A stretch of DNA of 64,000 nucleotides from Ecdyonurus torrentis (GCA_949318235.1 OX439127.1:37403805-37467804), one strand, 5' to 3'; shown: positions 43,358 through 59,331, counted from the first letter of the stretch. Numbers and translations are program-made. The notes: generated by a model not told the origin, from the letters alone.

Positions 43358-43520
43358 TGTTCCCATGTCTTCGTTGAGGCATGAAAAGCGATCAGCTTAG
43401 CATCTCGCTTTCTCTCTTCCTCGTTTATATAAAGGCGAGATCGGTTGTTACATGTATAGTCGACGAATTACAATGTGAGTAAGGATAAATGATGATATAG
43501 GACACCACACAACTTGAACC
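43259..43520 (+). promoter_or_regulatory. candidate internal promoter: CT tract, TATA box, donor-like site
   Basis: A CT tract (43304-43355) is followed by mixed-composition DNA, a canonical TATATAAA at 43426-43433 with a GGCG flank, and, about 45 bp further on, ACAATG overlapping a GTGAGTAAG donor-like word near 43475. This order resembles a GAGA-plus-TATA core promoter with a very short first exon. Whether it is transcribed is unknown; it may simply be an enhancer. Confidence 0.3.
43304..43355. repeat. (CT)n microsatellite
   Basis: About 26 CT units directly upstream of the TATA-containing island. Confidence 0.97.
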
Positions 43521-45905
43521 TCGCGTCATCAACTAAATTCCAATCTTTTTTTTCCCCTCTCTATATTAAAACTAAATCGATCTTAAGAACAAATCACGTT
43601 TAATTGCAAAGTTTTATAGGAACAAATAAGAAGGTGACAACTCGGGGAGATCGAAACAATCTCTATAAATTTTGTAGACTATATAATATAATACAAATAA
43701 AAAACAAAGTTATATATATATATATAGTATATACGTTTAAATTTGATGTTTTAGGTCTAACAAAAGAGGGTTATACAATGTAAACAGTGTAAAGTGAATA
43801 AAGTTTGAAGGGAGGGAATGAGGAGGGAAAAGATATAAAGAGCAAAAGGGTGTGAGTATTATATATTATACTTGCTGCTTCATGATATACCCAAAGTTTC
43901 TTTTTCCACATGATTGGAGCGGAATAATGTGGTAAGTAGCTTTAATGTCACTTCACGTTTAGTCCATTCGCCTTACATCACCCTTACAACTTTTTATAGA
44001 GCTCATACAACACCAACTCTTTTATTAATATTATTATTTTTATACTAAATTTTTGATTCACCAATATCAAATTATTAAAATATAAACTTAAAAATATTCT
44101 TAATATATATAAAAAAAATTACTTTGAGGTTTTATTAAAATTCATCGCCTAAAAAAAATAAAAAAATAAGTGATGTGCCAATAAATAATGACGATTTAAG
44201 AACTAAAAAAAAAAAAAAAAAAATCTGATTGCTTTTATATAAAAAGAAATTTAACGACATAAAAAGTTAAAAAAAAAAATTTAAAGACGTAAATTTGGGT
44301 GACATTTAAATGCGTGTTGAAAGGCGTACATAGCTTAAAAACTTGTTTAATGGTATCAGAAATGTTTTTTTAATTGAACACTTTCCAGTCTTATTTTATA
44401 GTTTAACTTCCAGTTTAGTTAAACATATAGGCTCGTGATATGAAAGAAAAGCTTTTTAATTTCAAAATATATCTTTATGACTGCTGTCGTATATAAGCGT
44501 TTTTTTAAAGTTGTGCGTTTAAAAAAGATTTAGAAAATTTCTCATCATTTATAATATTATTATTTTTTTTTTAATCATTGTACACAGTTATATTTCACAT
44601 TAAGTTAACAAATAAACTGAAAATAAAGATTTATTTAACAAAAAGTTTTTTGATAAAAAAGAGAGAAAAAAAAGGAGAAAGTATTAATGGGTGTTAAAAG
44701 AATTATTTGGTTTCAATTTACGTCAAATCTTTTGTTGACGAGTTTGGAGTCATGGAAAAAAAAAAAATGATATAAATCTCGTCTTTCTTATATAGTCAGT
44801 AAAGTATCTCGCTTCACGCACTTTTTCATGCGTCTCCACAACTATTAATCTAGTAGAGGGAGTTACTATATAGATAAAGAAGAGAGAGAGAGAGAGAAAG
44901 AGAGAGATGCGACATATTATATACCAGCTAATAAAGTGCCAGAAAGCATCCAGAAAACCAGACAAAAGAGGTTTTGGAGCGTGGATGCGCGGAAAACGAA
45001 TTCCGCAAAGGCAATGGTTCATAATAAAAGGCTGGTGCGTCAATTTTTGCCAAGCAAACATATAAAGCCTTATTTCTCTCTACTATGTCATCACCCTCCT
45101 CCTCATCTCTATATAAAATACTGCATTAGGGATAAACACGTGCTCAAACATTTTGCACCATGACAAAAGAAATTTTTTTACAGCTTTTAAGTAAAGAATT
45201 TCAATTTGTAATAATAATTATAATGAATAAAATGAAAACTTTTTATTATATAATATAAAAGAAAAATGACTATAAAAATCGATTGATTTGTTACTTTTTA
45301 TTATAAAAAAAAAGGAGAAAAGAGAACAATAAATAATAAAAAAAAAACTTTAGAATTAAAAAAATAGACAATAAAAAAATGATCTATAACATCAAAAAAG
45401 AACAATTTTGAGGTTTTGTGTGAGTGTGTTTAGGTTGTCCCCTCCCATTCTTAATTTAAAAAAGGCAATCTTCAACAATTCCTCTCATTTTCTCGCCTTC
45501 AGCACGGAAAATATAATAATAATGTTCGTTGGGTGGTGGTGTGCGGGACCACACACACACGCATCACGTCTCTCGCTGTGGCTCTCGCGCTCTCTCTTAT
45601 ATTTCGTGCCCTATAATAATTTTTCATCTTAATGCAAGTGTTGCATTCACCATTTTTTTATTTCTTCAATATTTTTACTTCATATCACAGTCATACAATT
45701 ATAAAGCGAAAAAAAAATTGTTTTAAAATGTTGCGATATATATACAAAGAAATTGAGAACATATTTTCTTATGCACATTATTCATTGCTCTTCTCTCACT
45801 TTATCTCATTTTGACTGATATTATTAATTATCATTCAAATTATGAACATTGTTTGAGACTATACATAACGGTTCACATGAATAAACTTCGATTAAATAAA
45901 CTTTG

Positions 45906-45910
<5 letters not shown>
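43521..45910. other. intronic block with weak islands
   Basis: Mostly A/T. Mixed-composition patches lie at 44.78-45.13 kb (with a short GA tract at 44880-44908) and 45.41-45.61 kb. Overlapping short frames there have no recognised domain. Confidence 0.4.

Positions 45911-45970
<60 letters not shown>
45911..45970. repeat. (GA)n microsatellite
   Basis: About 27 GA units ending in GGAGAGGGGG. It is followed directly by a mixed-composition island to about 46.11 kb containing CCCGCGCG. Confidence 0.97.
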
Positions 45971-46109
45971 GGGGTTGCAATATTTTTTGACACTTGTTTC
46001 ATTTCGCACCCGCGCGCTATATAACGTTTAGAAATCCATGGAGCAAAACGGTATGCATGACATAGGCTTAAATTGAAACTTGAGTTGAGAGTGAGAGAGG
46101 GAGGGGGGT

Positions 46110-47904
46110 GCGACAAAGATTATATTGATGCTATAACAATCACAGCTTGCACAAAGAAAATTAATGGAGTGAAATGATTATTTTTACTAATAAGCTTCCC
46201 TCTTTTATGATACATATAATAATATATGAAACAAGTTAAAAACCATTAATTATTTATATCTTTTCTACATATATACATTATTACAGTTAAGGATATTATC
46301 ACAGTGTATAATCCTATTATAAACTATATTACATGTTATATTACCTTTTTAATGTGTATTTATTACATAATACATTTTATACTTTGCGATGTATAATTGA
46401 ATTTTGCAGCTGCATTTCTTATATTCATGGTAAAGTAAATATGCGGTATTTCTTTAAATCGATTACGAGTTTTATTTAAAATATGGAAGAAAAAAACTTT
46501 CTCTATAAACAATTCTTTATTTTTTTATGACTTTTTTATTGCAGTCATGTTGTTTATTAATTTTTTCGGGAAGCCATTTTTTTTTATATACAATTTACAA
46601 TCCACTGTATATATAAATATTTTGACATAGATACTATAAACTATAATCGTGAACATTGCCAAATATTTGAATGATTATTTTTTTCAATAAATTGATCACG
46701 TATTTTTATAATAACTTAATAACTTTTTTTTTTTTTAATTCTATATAAAATTGCGTTATTAAAATCCAACAAAATATAATAGTAAACTTTTACAGTAATT
46801 ATTGCAAAATTTATTTTAGGCACTAAAATTGAAATCAGGAGAAAGAAGCTAATTTTACGAATCACAACAAGGCAATTAACAATTATATTTCAAATTATTT
46901 TTGCCTGAATAACTTCTATAATGAAAAAAGAAGAACATAGTAAAATAACGCTGTGAACCTTTTTTAATTTATAAATATTTGTCCTTTTTTTTTTTCCTTA
47001 ATTTCAAAATTTGCTGTACATTTTATGTGTGTGTGGGCCTCCTATGGCACAAGCGAGCCGCCGGTCCGTGTACTACAAGCTACCAACACTTTTTAGCTGT
47101 GACCGTCGCGGCCTCATATCATTTGTCACGGGCTTGAAAGAACACAGAGTGATGCCGCTCTCAGACTTTTTTTGTATGAGTCTTTAATATTTTTTTTTTC
47201 ACTTATTGTTTAAGGTTCACTAGTTCACCTCATTACTATAAAACTTGTTAATAGTTTTACGAACTTATATTTTTTATGAACTTATACATTTTTATATGAG
47301 AAATGATATGGAAACAATGTATATATATGCAAATATTACAATACATGCAGAATGAGATTTCCATAAGTTTATGATATATTTTTTAAATATATTATAAGAT
47401 TTAAATAAAAAAGTTAATTTATTACACGTTTTTTTAATGATATGAAAATTTTCACCGCTTGTTATATATTTTTGTCGATTTATTTTTAAACTTTCAAAAC
47501 TATAAATATATAAATTGATATAAAAACAACAAAATGTGACACTCGACTGAAAGTCAGTCAATAAGATTCACATGAAAATATGAAGATCCTGTATAAATTT
47601 CTTAAGACAAAAAATTATAATAATAATAATAATAAGAAAAATAGAAAAGGAAAATCCTTTTTTTTTTCTGTCATAAAATATAGATAATTTCATGCATGAT
47701 TGCATGTGAATTTCTCATTTTATTATTTTTTTTCACTTTATATACAAATAATATAACGCATTAAATAACTAAAGCAAAAGGGGCGAATGAAGTATATATA
47801 TATAGGATAAGTTTTATTTTGACCAATAATGCATGGAGTAGCTTGTTAATTTGGCTGATAATTTGTCCTGTCTCAGTAAATTCATTGGGAAAAGTGGAAA
47901 GAGT
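46110..47904. other. intronic AT-rich block, island at 47.02-47.17 kb
   Basis: A/T sequence apart from a CG-containing island at about 47025-47165 (GCGAGCCGCCGG and GTCGCGGCC words). The 89-codon - strand frame at 47292-47561 is AT-driven with no domain. Confidence 0.4.
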
Positions 47905-47905
47905 A

Positions 47906-47960
<55 letters not shown>
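47905..47960. repeat. compound (TG)n(GA)n microsatellite
   Basis: About 11 TG units pass directly into about 16 GA units. Mixed-composition DNA with further short GA tracts follows to about 48.25 kb. Confidence 0.95.
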
Positions 47961-47964
<4 letters not shown>

Positions 47965-48913
47965 AAGAGAAAATAGGAGAGACGAAGTTGGAACGATACT
48001 TCATCGTGTTTCAGGCGCGATTACACTTCAGTTATTTCTTTTAATTAGAGCGCTAGCTGCTATAAGAGCTAGAGAGGGTCGTGTGTATATATCTATAAGA
48101 GAGGGAGCTATACAATCTCAGCAAGGCAGCTTTAAAATGTCAAGAAAGAAGGCGAGAGATATTTGACTGCACTCTCTGCTCTGCAAGTAATTAATAGAAT
48201 CTTAAAGAAAAACTTTGAAACTCTATATTAAAAAGAGAGAGAGAGAGAGAGAGAACTAATTGGCTCTGCCATAATACAAAAGAAAAAACATGTGATTTTT
48301 ACTATCGTTAATTTGGCTATATATTTATATTATAAAGCTATTATTTTTTATTGTTTAAAACAATTAAAATGTTTAATTGTTAAATTAATTAACATTAAAT
48401 TGTAATATTTTAAAAATAAATCGTTATATATATACATGTCTGTTTATTTTTGTATATCTTTTTACTGTCTAAATTGTTTAATAATTTAATTCATTATTAA
48501 TTGCTACATAGCTTCTTCTTCATTTTTTTTTAAGTGTGTAAACTAATAAATCTTAGAACGAATGCATGAAATTAAAATAACTCTTTTATACAGCTGTTTT
48601 GCTTTTTTAATTTGTTATACGACAAAACTGTTATCCTTAATGTTAAATATTACTGTTTGAGACACATTATTTTGTAGGCTAATTCTATTGCAGAAGAGCA
48701 GAAAATAAGTGAGCAAAAGAGAGCGAGAGAGAGAGAGAAATAAAGAGAACTGCCCACAAGACTAATGTTGTGTCACAATGAGAGAGAAGGAAAATAACAA
48801 GTTTGGAATACCAGTTCAAATTGGTCCATTCCTCACTCACTTCTCTGCACACTTTAATGTAAAAGATAACATTTTCACTGTGCTTTGCTTGCTTGCTTGC
48901 TTCTAGTTTTTAT

Positions 48914-48916
<3 letters not shown>
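47961..48916. other. intronic block rich in short GA tracts
   Basis: Several short (GA)n tracts (48235-48254, 48727-48738, 48779-48788) and mixed-composition patches at 47.97-48.20 and 48.76-48.90 kb. No gene is called; the pattern suits a regulatory region. Confidence 0.35.

Positions 48917-48960
<44 letters not shown>
48917..48960. repeat. (CT)n microsatellite
   Basis: About 22 CT units preceded by a short GCTT tetranucleotide run near 48885-48902. Confidence 0.97.
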
Positions 48961-48962
<2 letters not shown>

Positions 48963-49064
48963 AAAACTTTCTAGTCTGAAAGTCATTACTATATTATTAC
49001 AGTTAAAAAAAGGAGGAAAAAAAAAAGACAAAGTTAGTAATAAAACTCATTTAATTTTATAATC

Positions 49065-49195
49065 GTCATCGTCGTTGCTAAGCGCCGTGCTATATATGCA
49101 ACCGGGTGGGCACGCGTGTGATGCGGGAGGCGTACGTATCATATAAGCAGGCAAAACATCAGCCGCCGCATAGCAGTAAATTTCATCAACACACT

Positions 49196-49239
<44 letters not shown>

Positions 49240-49330
49240 CTCCACTCTCCTGTAATGGATAATTAAGAAAAGAGCACAAATATCTCAGCATGCGTCTACG
49301 AGTCGCACTGCTTACGCAGCAATATAAAGC
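49065..49330. promoter_or_regulatory. GC-rich island split by a CT tract
   Basis: CG-dense sequence (AACCGGGTGGGCACGCG and CAGCCGCCGC words) lies before the CT tract at 49201-49236, and mixed sequence follows to 49330. A TATATAAG-like CATATAAG occurs near 49141. It is one of the clearest candidate modules in the intron. Confidence 0.35.
49201..49236. repeat. (CT)n microsatellite
   Basis: About 18 CT units inside the GC-rich island. Confidence 0.97.
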
Positions 49331-49658
49331 TTTTTCTTAGTAATATGAAAGCATTTGACGACAAATGCGAGACTTTAAAATTTTACACTTCTCCAAAAAT
49401 TCTCTCTTCGTGTTATATACATAAATAAATAAATATTTAATTAATTTCTTAATTTAAATTTTTTACATCTATTTTTTTATATTATTATTTTTTTTATAAA
49501 ATTAAAATTTTAAATTATATAACATATATAATGTTAAAGTAAATATGTAATATTCATTTTTTAGTTAATAATTTGCATAAATACAAGCAGATAACTTTCT
49601 AATTATCAGTATAAACATTATTTACTCATACTTTTAAAATAATGGAATGTTAGAAGGC

Positions 49659-49662
<4 letters not shown>

Positions 49663-49712
<50 letters not shown>

Positions 49713-49730
49713 GAAAGAAAGAAAGAAAAG
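49663..49730. repeat. poly-A run followed by (GAAA)n
   Basis: About 44 A residues, then GAAA tetranucleotides. An A run decaying into GAAA can mark a retroelement tail, but no body is recognisable upstream. Confidence 0.9.
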
Positions 49731-49939
49731 AAAAACAATAGCAAGAAGCCTCCGCTTTCGGAACGATGAAAGTGGATACTTATGCCAAACCCTTCCTGTC
49801 TATATAACTTATATGTTTATTAATGATGTTGCTGTATATGCTAATGAATAGCTAACGTTGCTTATTTGCAATATAATACGCAAAAACCCTTTTTAATAAT
49901 AATGTATTTCGTAAGTTTTATATAGTATATAATAAATGA

Positions 49940-53530
<3,591 letters not shown>

Positions 53531-53760
53531 GGTGTTTGTGATCCTATATATTAGAGAAAAAGACCTTCGACACCTGCTCTAAAGACTATCGAGATCATTG
53601 ACTACCTATTGGTTAACGTGAATAATAGATTGGTTCTACTACCTTTTGTCGGTATTTTAGGGTTTTCTTTTCATCATGGGTGGTCATTAAAGGTAAAAAC
53701 TTTGACGCCTCCTAGCGGCTAAAATCTTACACTTTTTTTTTTTTTTTTTTTTTTTTTAAG
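53531..53760. promoter_or_regulatory. mixed-composition island with CTCF-like word
   Basis: About 200 bp of balanced composition ending in a T run. On the - strand, 53709-53722 reads CCGCTAGGAGGCGT, which fits most of the CTCF core (CCGCNNGGNGGC). This is a weak motif-level inference. Confidence 0.25.
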
Positions 53761-53994
53761 AAACAAAATTTCTGTATAGAAGTGTGTATGTTTCTACACT
53801 AGAAAAAGTTTTTAGCTCATGCTGACGTTATAAGGTGTTACTTGGGAGGAACTTAGGGAGTTACCCCCCGCATAGGTACAACTTAAAAATCTTGGGAGGT
53901 CTAAGAAGTCGTCCTCATACACTCCCCTCTCAACAAAACATGCTGACTTTATATAATATTTTTTATATATTTATATTCTATCATCTTAACTGTT

Positions 53995-54335
53995 GAAGGC
54001 CTAGAGCGGCGGCAGGTTTTGGTCGTGTTGTTACCTCTCCTACTTCACACCGCTACATCCAATCCAATCAACCTGAGCTTTAATCTCCCTCCCCGCCAAT
54101 TTCATATATCTGACCCGAGTAGCAGCACGTCTCTATTAAATCTCTGCCTCATTCGGCCGGCAGCAGTTGCCTTATTGCATTGCTTTGCTCCGTTAGTAGC
54201 ACCCCGGAATCTTGCTGCGAGAGAAAGAGAGAGAAAAGACTCAATCAGTTGCGTAAATGCGGAACAAAATCAAATTCCCATAGAGATTTTAACGCGCGTA
54301 AAAACTCCCTTACAAAGGAAAAAATAAATGCTATG
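53995..54335. promoter_or_regulatory. long GC-rich intronic island with ATG-less open frame
   Basis: About 340 bp of balanced, CG-containing sequence. A + strand frame stays open for about 102 codons (54019-54327) but starts at TTG, contains no ATG and matches no domain I know. A conserved non-coding module is the simplest reading; an unrecognised internal exon is the alternative. Confidence 0.35.
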
Positions 54336-54539
54336 TAAATTTCTCCGTTTATATCATATATTATATTAGTAATAATAATAATATCAAATCATTTTATTAG
54401 TGTATATTTTAATACTTAAATAAATAAAAAGATAATTACAAAATATTCAAATTGTATTATAAATTGGGTGGGGTTGTAATAAATCATGATTTCTTAGCTT
54501 TGCGCAGAATATAAGCCTTTATATTTTTTTTTTCCTCTT

Positions 54540-54730
54540 TTTACTTCAAGTTTTGCCGGTCGAGGTGGCTGCCTTGCACTGTCTGCGAGCCTGGCAGGTG
54601 TGACTAATAGCTGAGGCGGCTCCTTTGCCAAGATGCTGTGTCGGCTCGCAAGCCTCAGGGGGGCAAGGGGAACCCCCCCCCCCCCCAATACCCCCTCCCC
54701 CTGATTATTTTGGCCCGCGTATACATGGAG
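54540..54730. promoter_or_regulatory. GC-rich island with poly-C run
   Basis: CG-dense sequence including CCGGTCGAGG and GGCGGC words and a C14 run at about 54673-54686. The - strand frame through it (to 54766) is Gly/Pro/Ala/Arg-rich because of composition and has no domain. Confidence 0.3.
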
Positions 54731-54960
54731 GTACTCCAAAAGAGTTTGCAACATTATAATACACAATATCGTGGAGTGCAGACTTTATAAAGAGGAGACT
54801 AATTTGTATCAGACATAATTAGCTTGCCAATGAGGTACAAATTTTAAGTGCAGGTACCATAGAATGTACAAAACTTGTTCATTTCACACTTTGGCGGCAT
54901 TCAGTTTTCATCATACGTCATATGTAATAATAATAATTCTCTTATATGTACCTGAGGTGA

Positions 54961-54965
<5 letters not shown>

Positions 54966-55051
<86 letters not shown>
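54966..55051. repeat. (TA)n array
   Basis: About 85 bp of perfect alternating A/T. Confidence 0.97.
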
Positions 55052-55053
<2 letters not shown>

Positions 55054-56553
55054 AATGTGGAACGTAATATCCTGAGTGGGCATACTTAAGAATCTTTTAT
55101 ATCTACACAATTTACACTAATGAAATCACTCACATTTTCTTAACCCTTTAATAAGATTTTTTTTTATATATAATATACGATTTTTAAAGGTATTAAATAG
55201 CTGTAAATTTAATTTAAATTGTTTTTTTTTTCAAGTTAATTATCAGCTCTTTTAATTTTTTATATGTATATATGAATATGGTATTAGAAAAATAAAATGT
55301 ATATATTTTATATCTAGTATAACATGGTCAGTAAAAATCCTTTAACTTAGATTATTTATTGAATGAATTAAGCGAAACCAATTTGAAAACTATAAAAAAA
55401 AAAAAAAAAAAAAAAAAAGACCAGTGTGTTGTAAACGTGACTGAATGTATACGATTGATGATCAATAATCTTTGAATGGCAACACTGTATACCTGATGAT
55501 CTGATGTATATAAAAAAAAAATAGTGGAAGGAACGATGTTACAAACGATTCTCGCACTAATAGTGTTGGTGGCGGCATACATCAAGGGAATTACTTCAGA
55601 AAGGTCGCGGCTTAATATCGGTTGATTTTTATAAGACATTGCTGAATCTTAGCCCGCGGTGGCACTTTAAACTGACCACTATCCACCCTTTCAATGAAAA
55701 TATTAAATACTTTGATACTTAGGAAATTATATATACAACCCTTTATACCATCATCCCTTCCAATCTATTTACTCACTTCTTAACTGCTTTAAATTTAATC
55801 TCATGCGTGAATCTTTAAATAATTAAATATACATTTAAATATTTGAAATAATTCATATTAAAAATAATGGAAAAATGTATATGAATTGTTGATTAATAGC
55901 TTTTCAAATGTATAATAAGTGCGTAGGGAGACTTTTTATTTTAGTGTAAGAATTATGCATAAAAAACATTTATAACTCCAACACAACTATTCGTTAAAAA
56001 CAATGGGACTTGTACTACATATAAAAACTACTTATAATTTAACGTATATATAATTATGTTGTTATGTGTCAAAAATTTTAAAATTTTATTTGCCTCTTGA
56101 CTTTAGCGTTGGAGTATTTTATATGATGAATATATATTTTTTATAATATACTCTTATTATTTTATTTGTTATTACTGTTATCATTAAGACAAGTGACCAT
56201 ATTCACGCTTATTGTTAACGAGCTTATACATAGAGCACACTAGAGAGCTGATATATTATATTTAAAAAAAAAAAGTAATCAGCAGAGGTATAAGGCAGAC
56301 AAGGTAAACCGCACTTCCAGTCCACTTGTCAGCCTTTCAGGCTTGCCGACACGGTCGCAACACCTCTTTGAATTAGTCACCCGCGTCAAGTGCTCGTCGA
56401 ATTAACGAATTATATTATAAAAAAATTGTTATAACCGTGTGTTATTTCTAAGAAAGCGCATGTATTAACTTTGATCAAAAAATATTTTTTTATATATATA
56501 AAAATATTTCCCCTCCTTCCTTTTTCTATTTAGATGGAATTTTTTTATTATCG

Positions 56554-56558
<5 letters not shown>
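55052..56558. other. intronic AT-rich block
   Basis: An A run at 55394-55419 and mixed-composition patches at 55.52-55.69 and 56.28-56.41 kb. The second precedes a CT tract. No gene is supported. Confidence 0.4.
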
Positions 56559-56641
<83 letters not shown>

Positions 56642-56642
56642 T
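56559..56642. repeat. long (CT)n microsatellite
   Basis: About 40 CT units with one TTC slip near 56629. The Arg-Glu frame on the - strand is an artefact. Confidence 0.97.
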
Positions 56643-56991
56643 CTTCGTTTTTTATATATATACAAAATATCAAATTTTTATAAACAGACAAAAAATGCTC
56701 TAATTTATACTTTAATTATAATGTAAAATATCAAATTTCAAATAATTTTTGCCTTTAAATCTTTAACAACATATAATGTAAAACAATCTTTGCCATATAT
56801 TTGTAATTTGATAGCAAAATTTCAGTTCCTATAATTTGCAATAGTATGCCAGTGATTGAAAGGTAGATTTTTTTTATTCTATAAATCTTTTCAGTATTTA
56901 ATTAATTCAATTAATATAAAAATCACGATTTGTCATATAAATAAAAATAGTATTAATGATAATATAGAAAATAAACACATTATTTATTAAA

Positions 56992-56995
<4 letters not shown>

Positions 56996-57028
<33 letters not shown>
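56996..57028. repeat. poly-A homopolymer
   Basis: About 32 A residues on the + strand. It has the wrong orientation to be the tail of the neighbouring - strand LINE. Confidence 0.95.
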
Positions 57029-57029
<1 letters not shown>

Positions 57030-57117
57030 GTTGGTCTAATTTTGTTTAATGTCTTCATGTCATGTTGGTATTAAAATTTTTTTAATCTACTTGGGCTCAT
57101 ATTATATAATATAGCCT

Positions 57118-58415
57118 ATAATAATAATAATAATTAATAATTAACGGCTTTTTATTGGGCGAAATCAGGCATACAACCTCTCAATTTAACCCAACTGTTT
57201 TACAGTACAGTCAGTTACAATATATAATAATTTATACGTGTTAGACATATAATGTTAATAAAAATGAATTAAAAATATTGTGTTGACAAGAATTCACTAA
57301 AATTAGTTCATTTATAAACAAAATATTTCAATTTAAGTTTTCATTTCACTAAATTACACGATTGAGAATATATTTACATTTTACATTTATTAAAAATTGA
57401 AAAGAAAATTAAGAATATATATAAATACATTGAGAATTTTTATTGAGAATATTAATATATAATTAATGAGCAACAAGAGAATTTAAGGCTAGAGATCCAA
57501 ATATCTTTCAAATAAGAGTTTTTGTAATTGAGATTTAAAATCACTAACAGATTTAGCATTTCTCAGTTTAGGTGGTAACTTATTCCACAATTTGCCCCCC
57601 AAAACACTGAAAGAATTATCATACATTTTATAATTTGATTTAGGAACTTTGATAATAGTTTTATCACATCTTGTATTTCTTGTTTGTACATCACAGGCTT
57701 TAGTGATAAATTGATTTAAGTAATTAGGGCATGCATTATTTATAATTTTATAAATTTGAGTTAACAAGTGTAACTCTCTACGTTCTTTAATTTTAAGTAA
57801 TTTCATTTTGGTATAATATTTAGTAGTGCTTTCACCCAATTCAAGATCATATACATATCTTATAACACCATTAAGCAAGACATCGAGTTTACGATGTAAC
57901 TCATAACACAAATTAGATTGAATTATATCACCATAATCAATAATGGGGCAGATGAGAGTTTTAGCAAGTAGAATTCTAGTTTTTTCAGGAGTAAATTTCC
58001 TAAAGCGGTACATTTTTTTTAAAGAAAACATAACTCTTTGATATACATTTGACACATTACCACTCCAAGAAAGGTGCTGATCAATTATAAGACCAAGATC
58101 TTTAACCTTCATTTCGAATTCAAGTTCAATATCCCCAATTTTAATTTTATCACATTTATCAATATCTATTTTTTTTAAAGCAATAGGGTGACCAATTATA
58201 ATAACCTTGCATTTAGCAGAATTGAGTAATAACCCACGAGCATCGAAGTAATTTTTTAAACATTTTAAGTCCTCATTGATAATTTTAATAGTATCATTTA
58301 TGTTTTCAGGCAGTGAATGACAATACAATTGACTGTCATCAGCATAGACATGATAGAGGCAATTTTTAATGTGACGCCCAATATAGCGTTTCATAATACA
58401 CAGACCACACTCCAT
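57118..58415 (-). mobile_element. 5'-truncated non-LTR retrotransposon (LINE), antisense to the host gene
   Basis: The body is the 3' part of a LINE: the end of a reverse-transcriptase ORF (57489-58415) followed by about 370 bp of 3' UTR. A (TTA)n-like tail read on the - strand at 57118-57142 is the likely 3' end. The 5' end stops close to RT motif C, and the frame upstream of it ends at TAG near 58467, so most of the element is missing. No clear target duplication was found. The C-terminal block resembles CR1/Jockey-type LINEs, but clade assignment is tentative. It lies in the host intron about 0.5 kb before exon 2. Confidence 0.8.
57489..58415 (-). pseudogene. LINE reverse transcriptase, C-terminal fragment
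   Basis: A single open frame of 308 codons. The catalytic YADD box (RT motif C) is at residues 24-27, followed by palm/thumb sequence including DLGLIIDQHLSW at about 106-117 and the conserved tail WNKLPPKLRNAKSVSDFKSQ. RT motifs before C, including the motif A aspartate, and any endonuclease domain are absent, so it cannot act alone. The in-frame ATG at its start is probably fortuitous. An uninterrupted frame implies fairly recent insertion. No frameshift or stop is seen inside. Confidence 0.85.
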
Positions 58416-58924
58416 GACATATGAAAATAATAATGTGATAATAAAGATATGCTTACTCTCTGTGTACTAATTACTCTGTGCGTTATAGTATAATTGCTAT
58501 ACACAATAGCTTAATAAGTGTATATATGGTGTGTGGTCTTATATTATATATAAGTTTATAAGAGCTTTCGTATAATTGTTTCGATTGAGTGATCACGATA
58601 TGCATGAGTATTAATTTCAATTGCTGATAGCTTTTATTGACACTCATTACAATTAACTTATTTTGATACAGATTTTTTTTTTTTTTTTTTTTTACATAAA
58701 TGGGTTTGGAAGTGTAAATTGAACTGCAATTGAGTCTATTATTTTCAATAGTTGTATTTTATAGCTCGTGATTGTTAAAAAAAAGTATTTTTTTATTTTT
58801 AAATAATACTGTATATATTTTTTTTTTAAACATTCACGTTTTCATTTGCAAAATAAAATCCTTAATTTTTTCAAATTGTATGAGCATTTAATTAATTTTT
58901 CTTTTTTCTTTTATTTTGTTTCAG
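58416..58924. other. intron end before exon 2
   Basis: AT-rich sequence with a T run at 58674-58692 and a pyrimidine-rich acceptor tract ending TTTTGTTTCAG at 58924. No exon is seen. Confidence 0.5.
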
Positions 58925-59331
58925 AAGGACAATCAAGTCATTTGAACCTCTTCAATTCGAGACAACAACCTAAGAAGAAGCGTAAATCAAGAACTGCATT
59001 TACAAATCATCAAATATTTGAATTAGAAAAACGTTTCTTGTATCAGAAATATTTGTCTCCTGCTGATCGTGATGAAATTGCCCAACAATTGGGACTTAGT
59101 AATGCACAAGTGATAACATGGTTCCAAAATCGACGTGCAAAACTCAAACGTGATATGGAAGAACTTAAAAAAGACGTAGAATCTGCTAAAATATTGACTG
59201 CACATAAATCATTTCTTGAAAATGTGCAAGATCTTGGCTTATTAAAAAAGAAAGTAGAAGAGTGTAAAACAGCAGCGGCGGCTGCGGCGGCAGTCGCCGC
59301 GGCTGCTGCAGCAGCAGTAGCCGAGAAGTGA
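58925..59331 (+). CDS. lb: ladybird/Lbx homeobox transcription factor, exon 2 (homeodomain)
   Basis: This exon completes codon 315 and encodes the rest of the 449-residue protein up to TGA at 59329-59331. A short linker with a basic QPKKKRK stretch leads into the homeodomain, residues 333-392 (nt 58978-59157). It has the canonical F8, W48, F49, Q50, N51 and R53, and Thr47, which is characteristic of the Lbx and Tlx classes. The text [19 protein letters not shown] and the following [15 protein letters not shown] are Lbx signatures. The C-terminus has a charged helical piece ([17 protein letters not shown]) and a poly-Ala tract at about 430-447, common in repressors. The acidic tail of vertebrate LBX1 is absent. 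The frame is also open upstream into the intron, so the start at 58925 rests on the acceptor and the phase match to exon 1. Confidence 0.95.

Noticed and set aside
54494..54766. 90-codon - strand Gly/Pro/Arg-rich frame
   Set aside because: It is explained by GC-rich island composition and a poly-C run; no domain is seen.
56996..57028. Poly-A run as the tail of the neighbouring LINE
   Set aside because: The LINE lies on the - strand and would leave poly-T on the + strand; this run has the opposite orientation.
58846..58924. Extension of the homeodomain exon upstream to the ATG at 58846
   Set aside because: The extra residues are AT-driven and hydrophobic, and the acceptor at 58924 matches exon 1 in phase, so this is intron.
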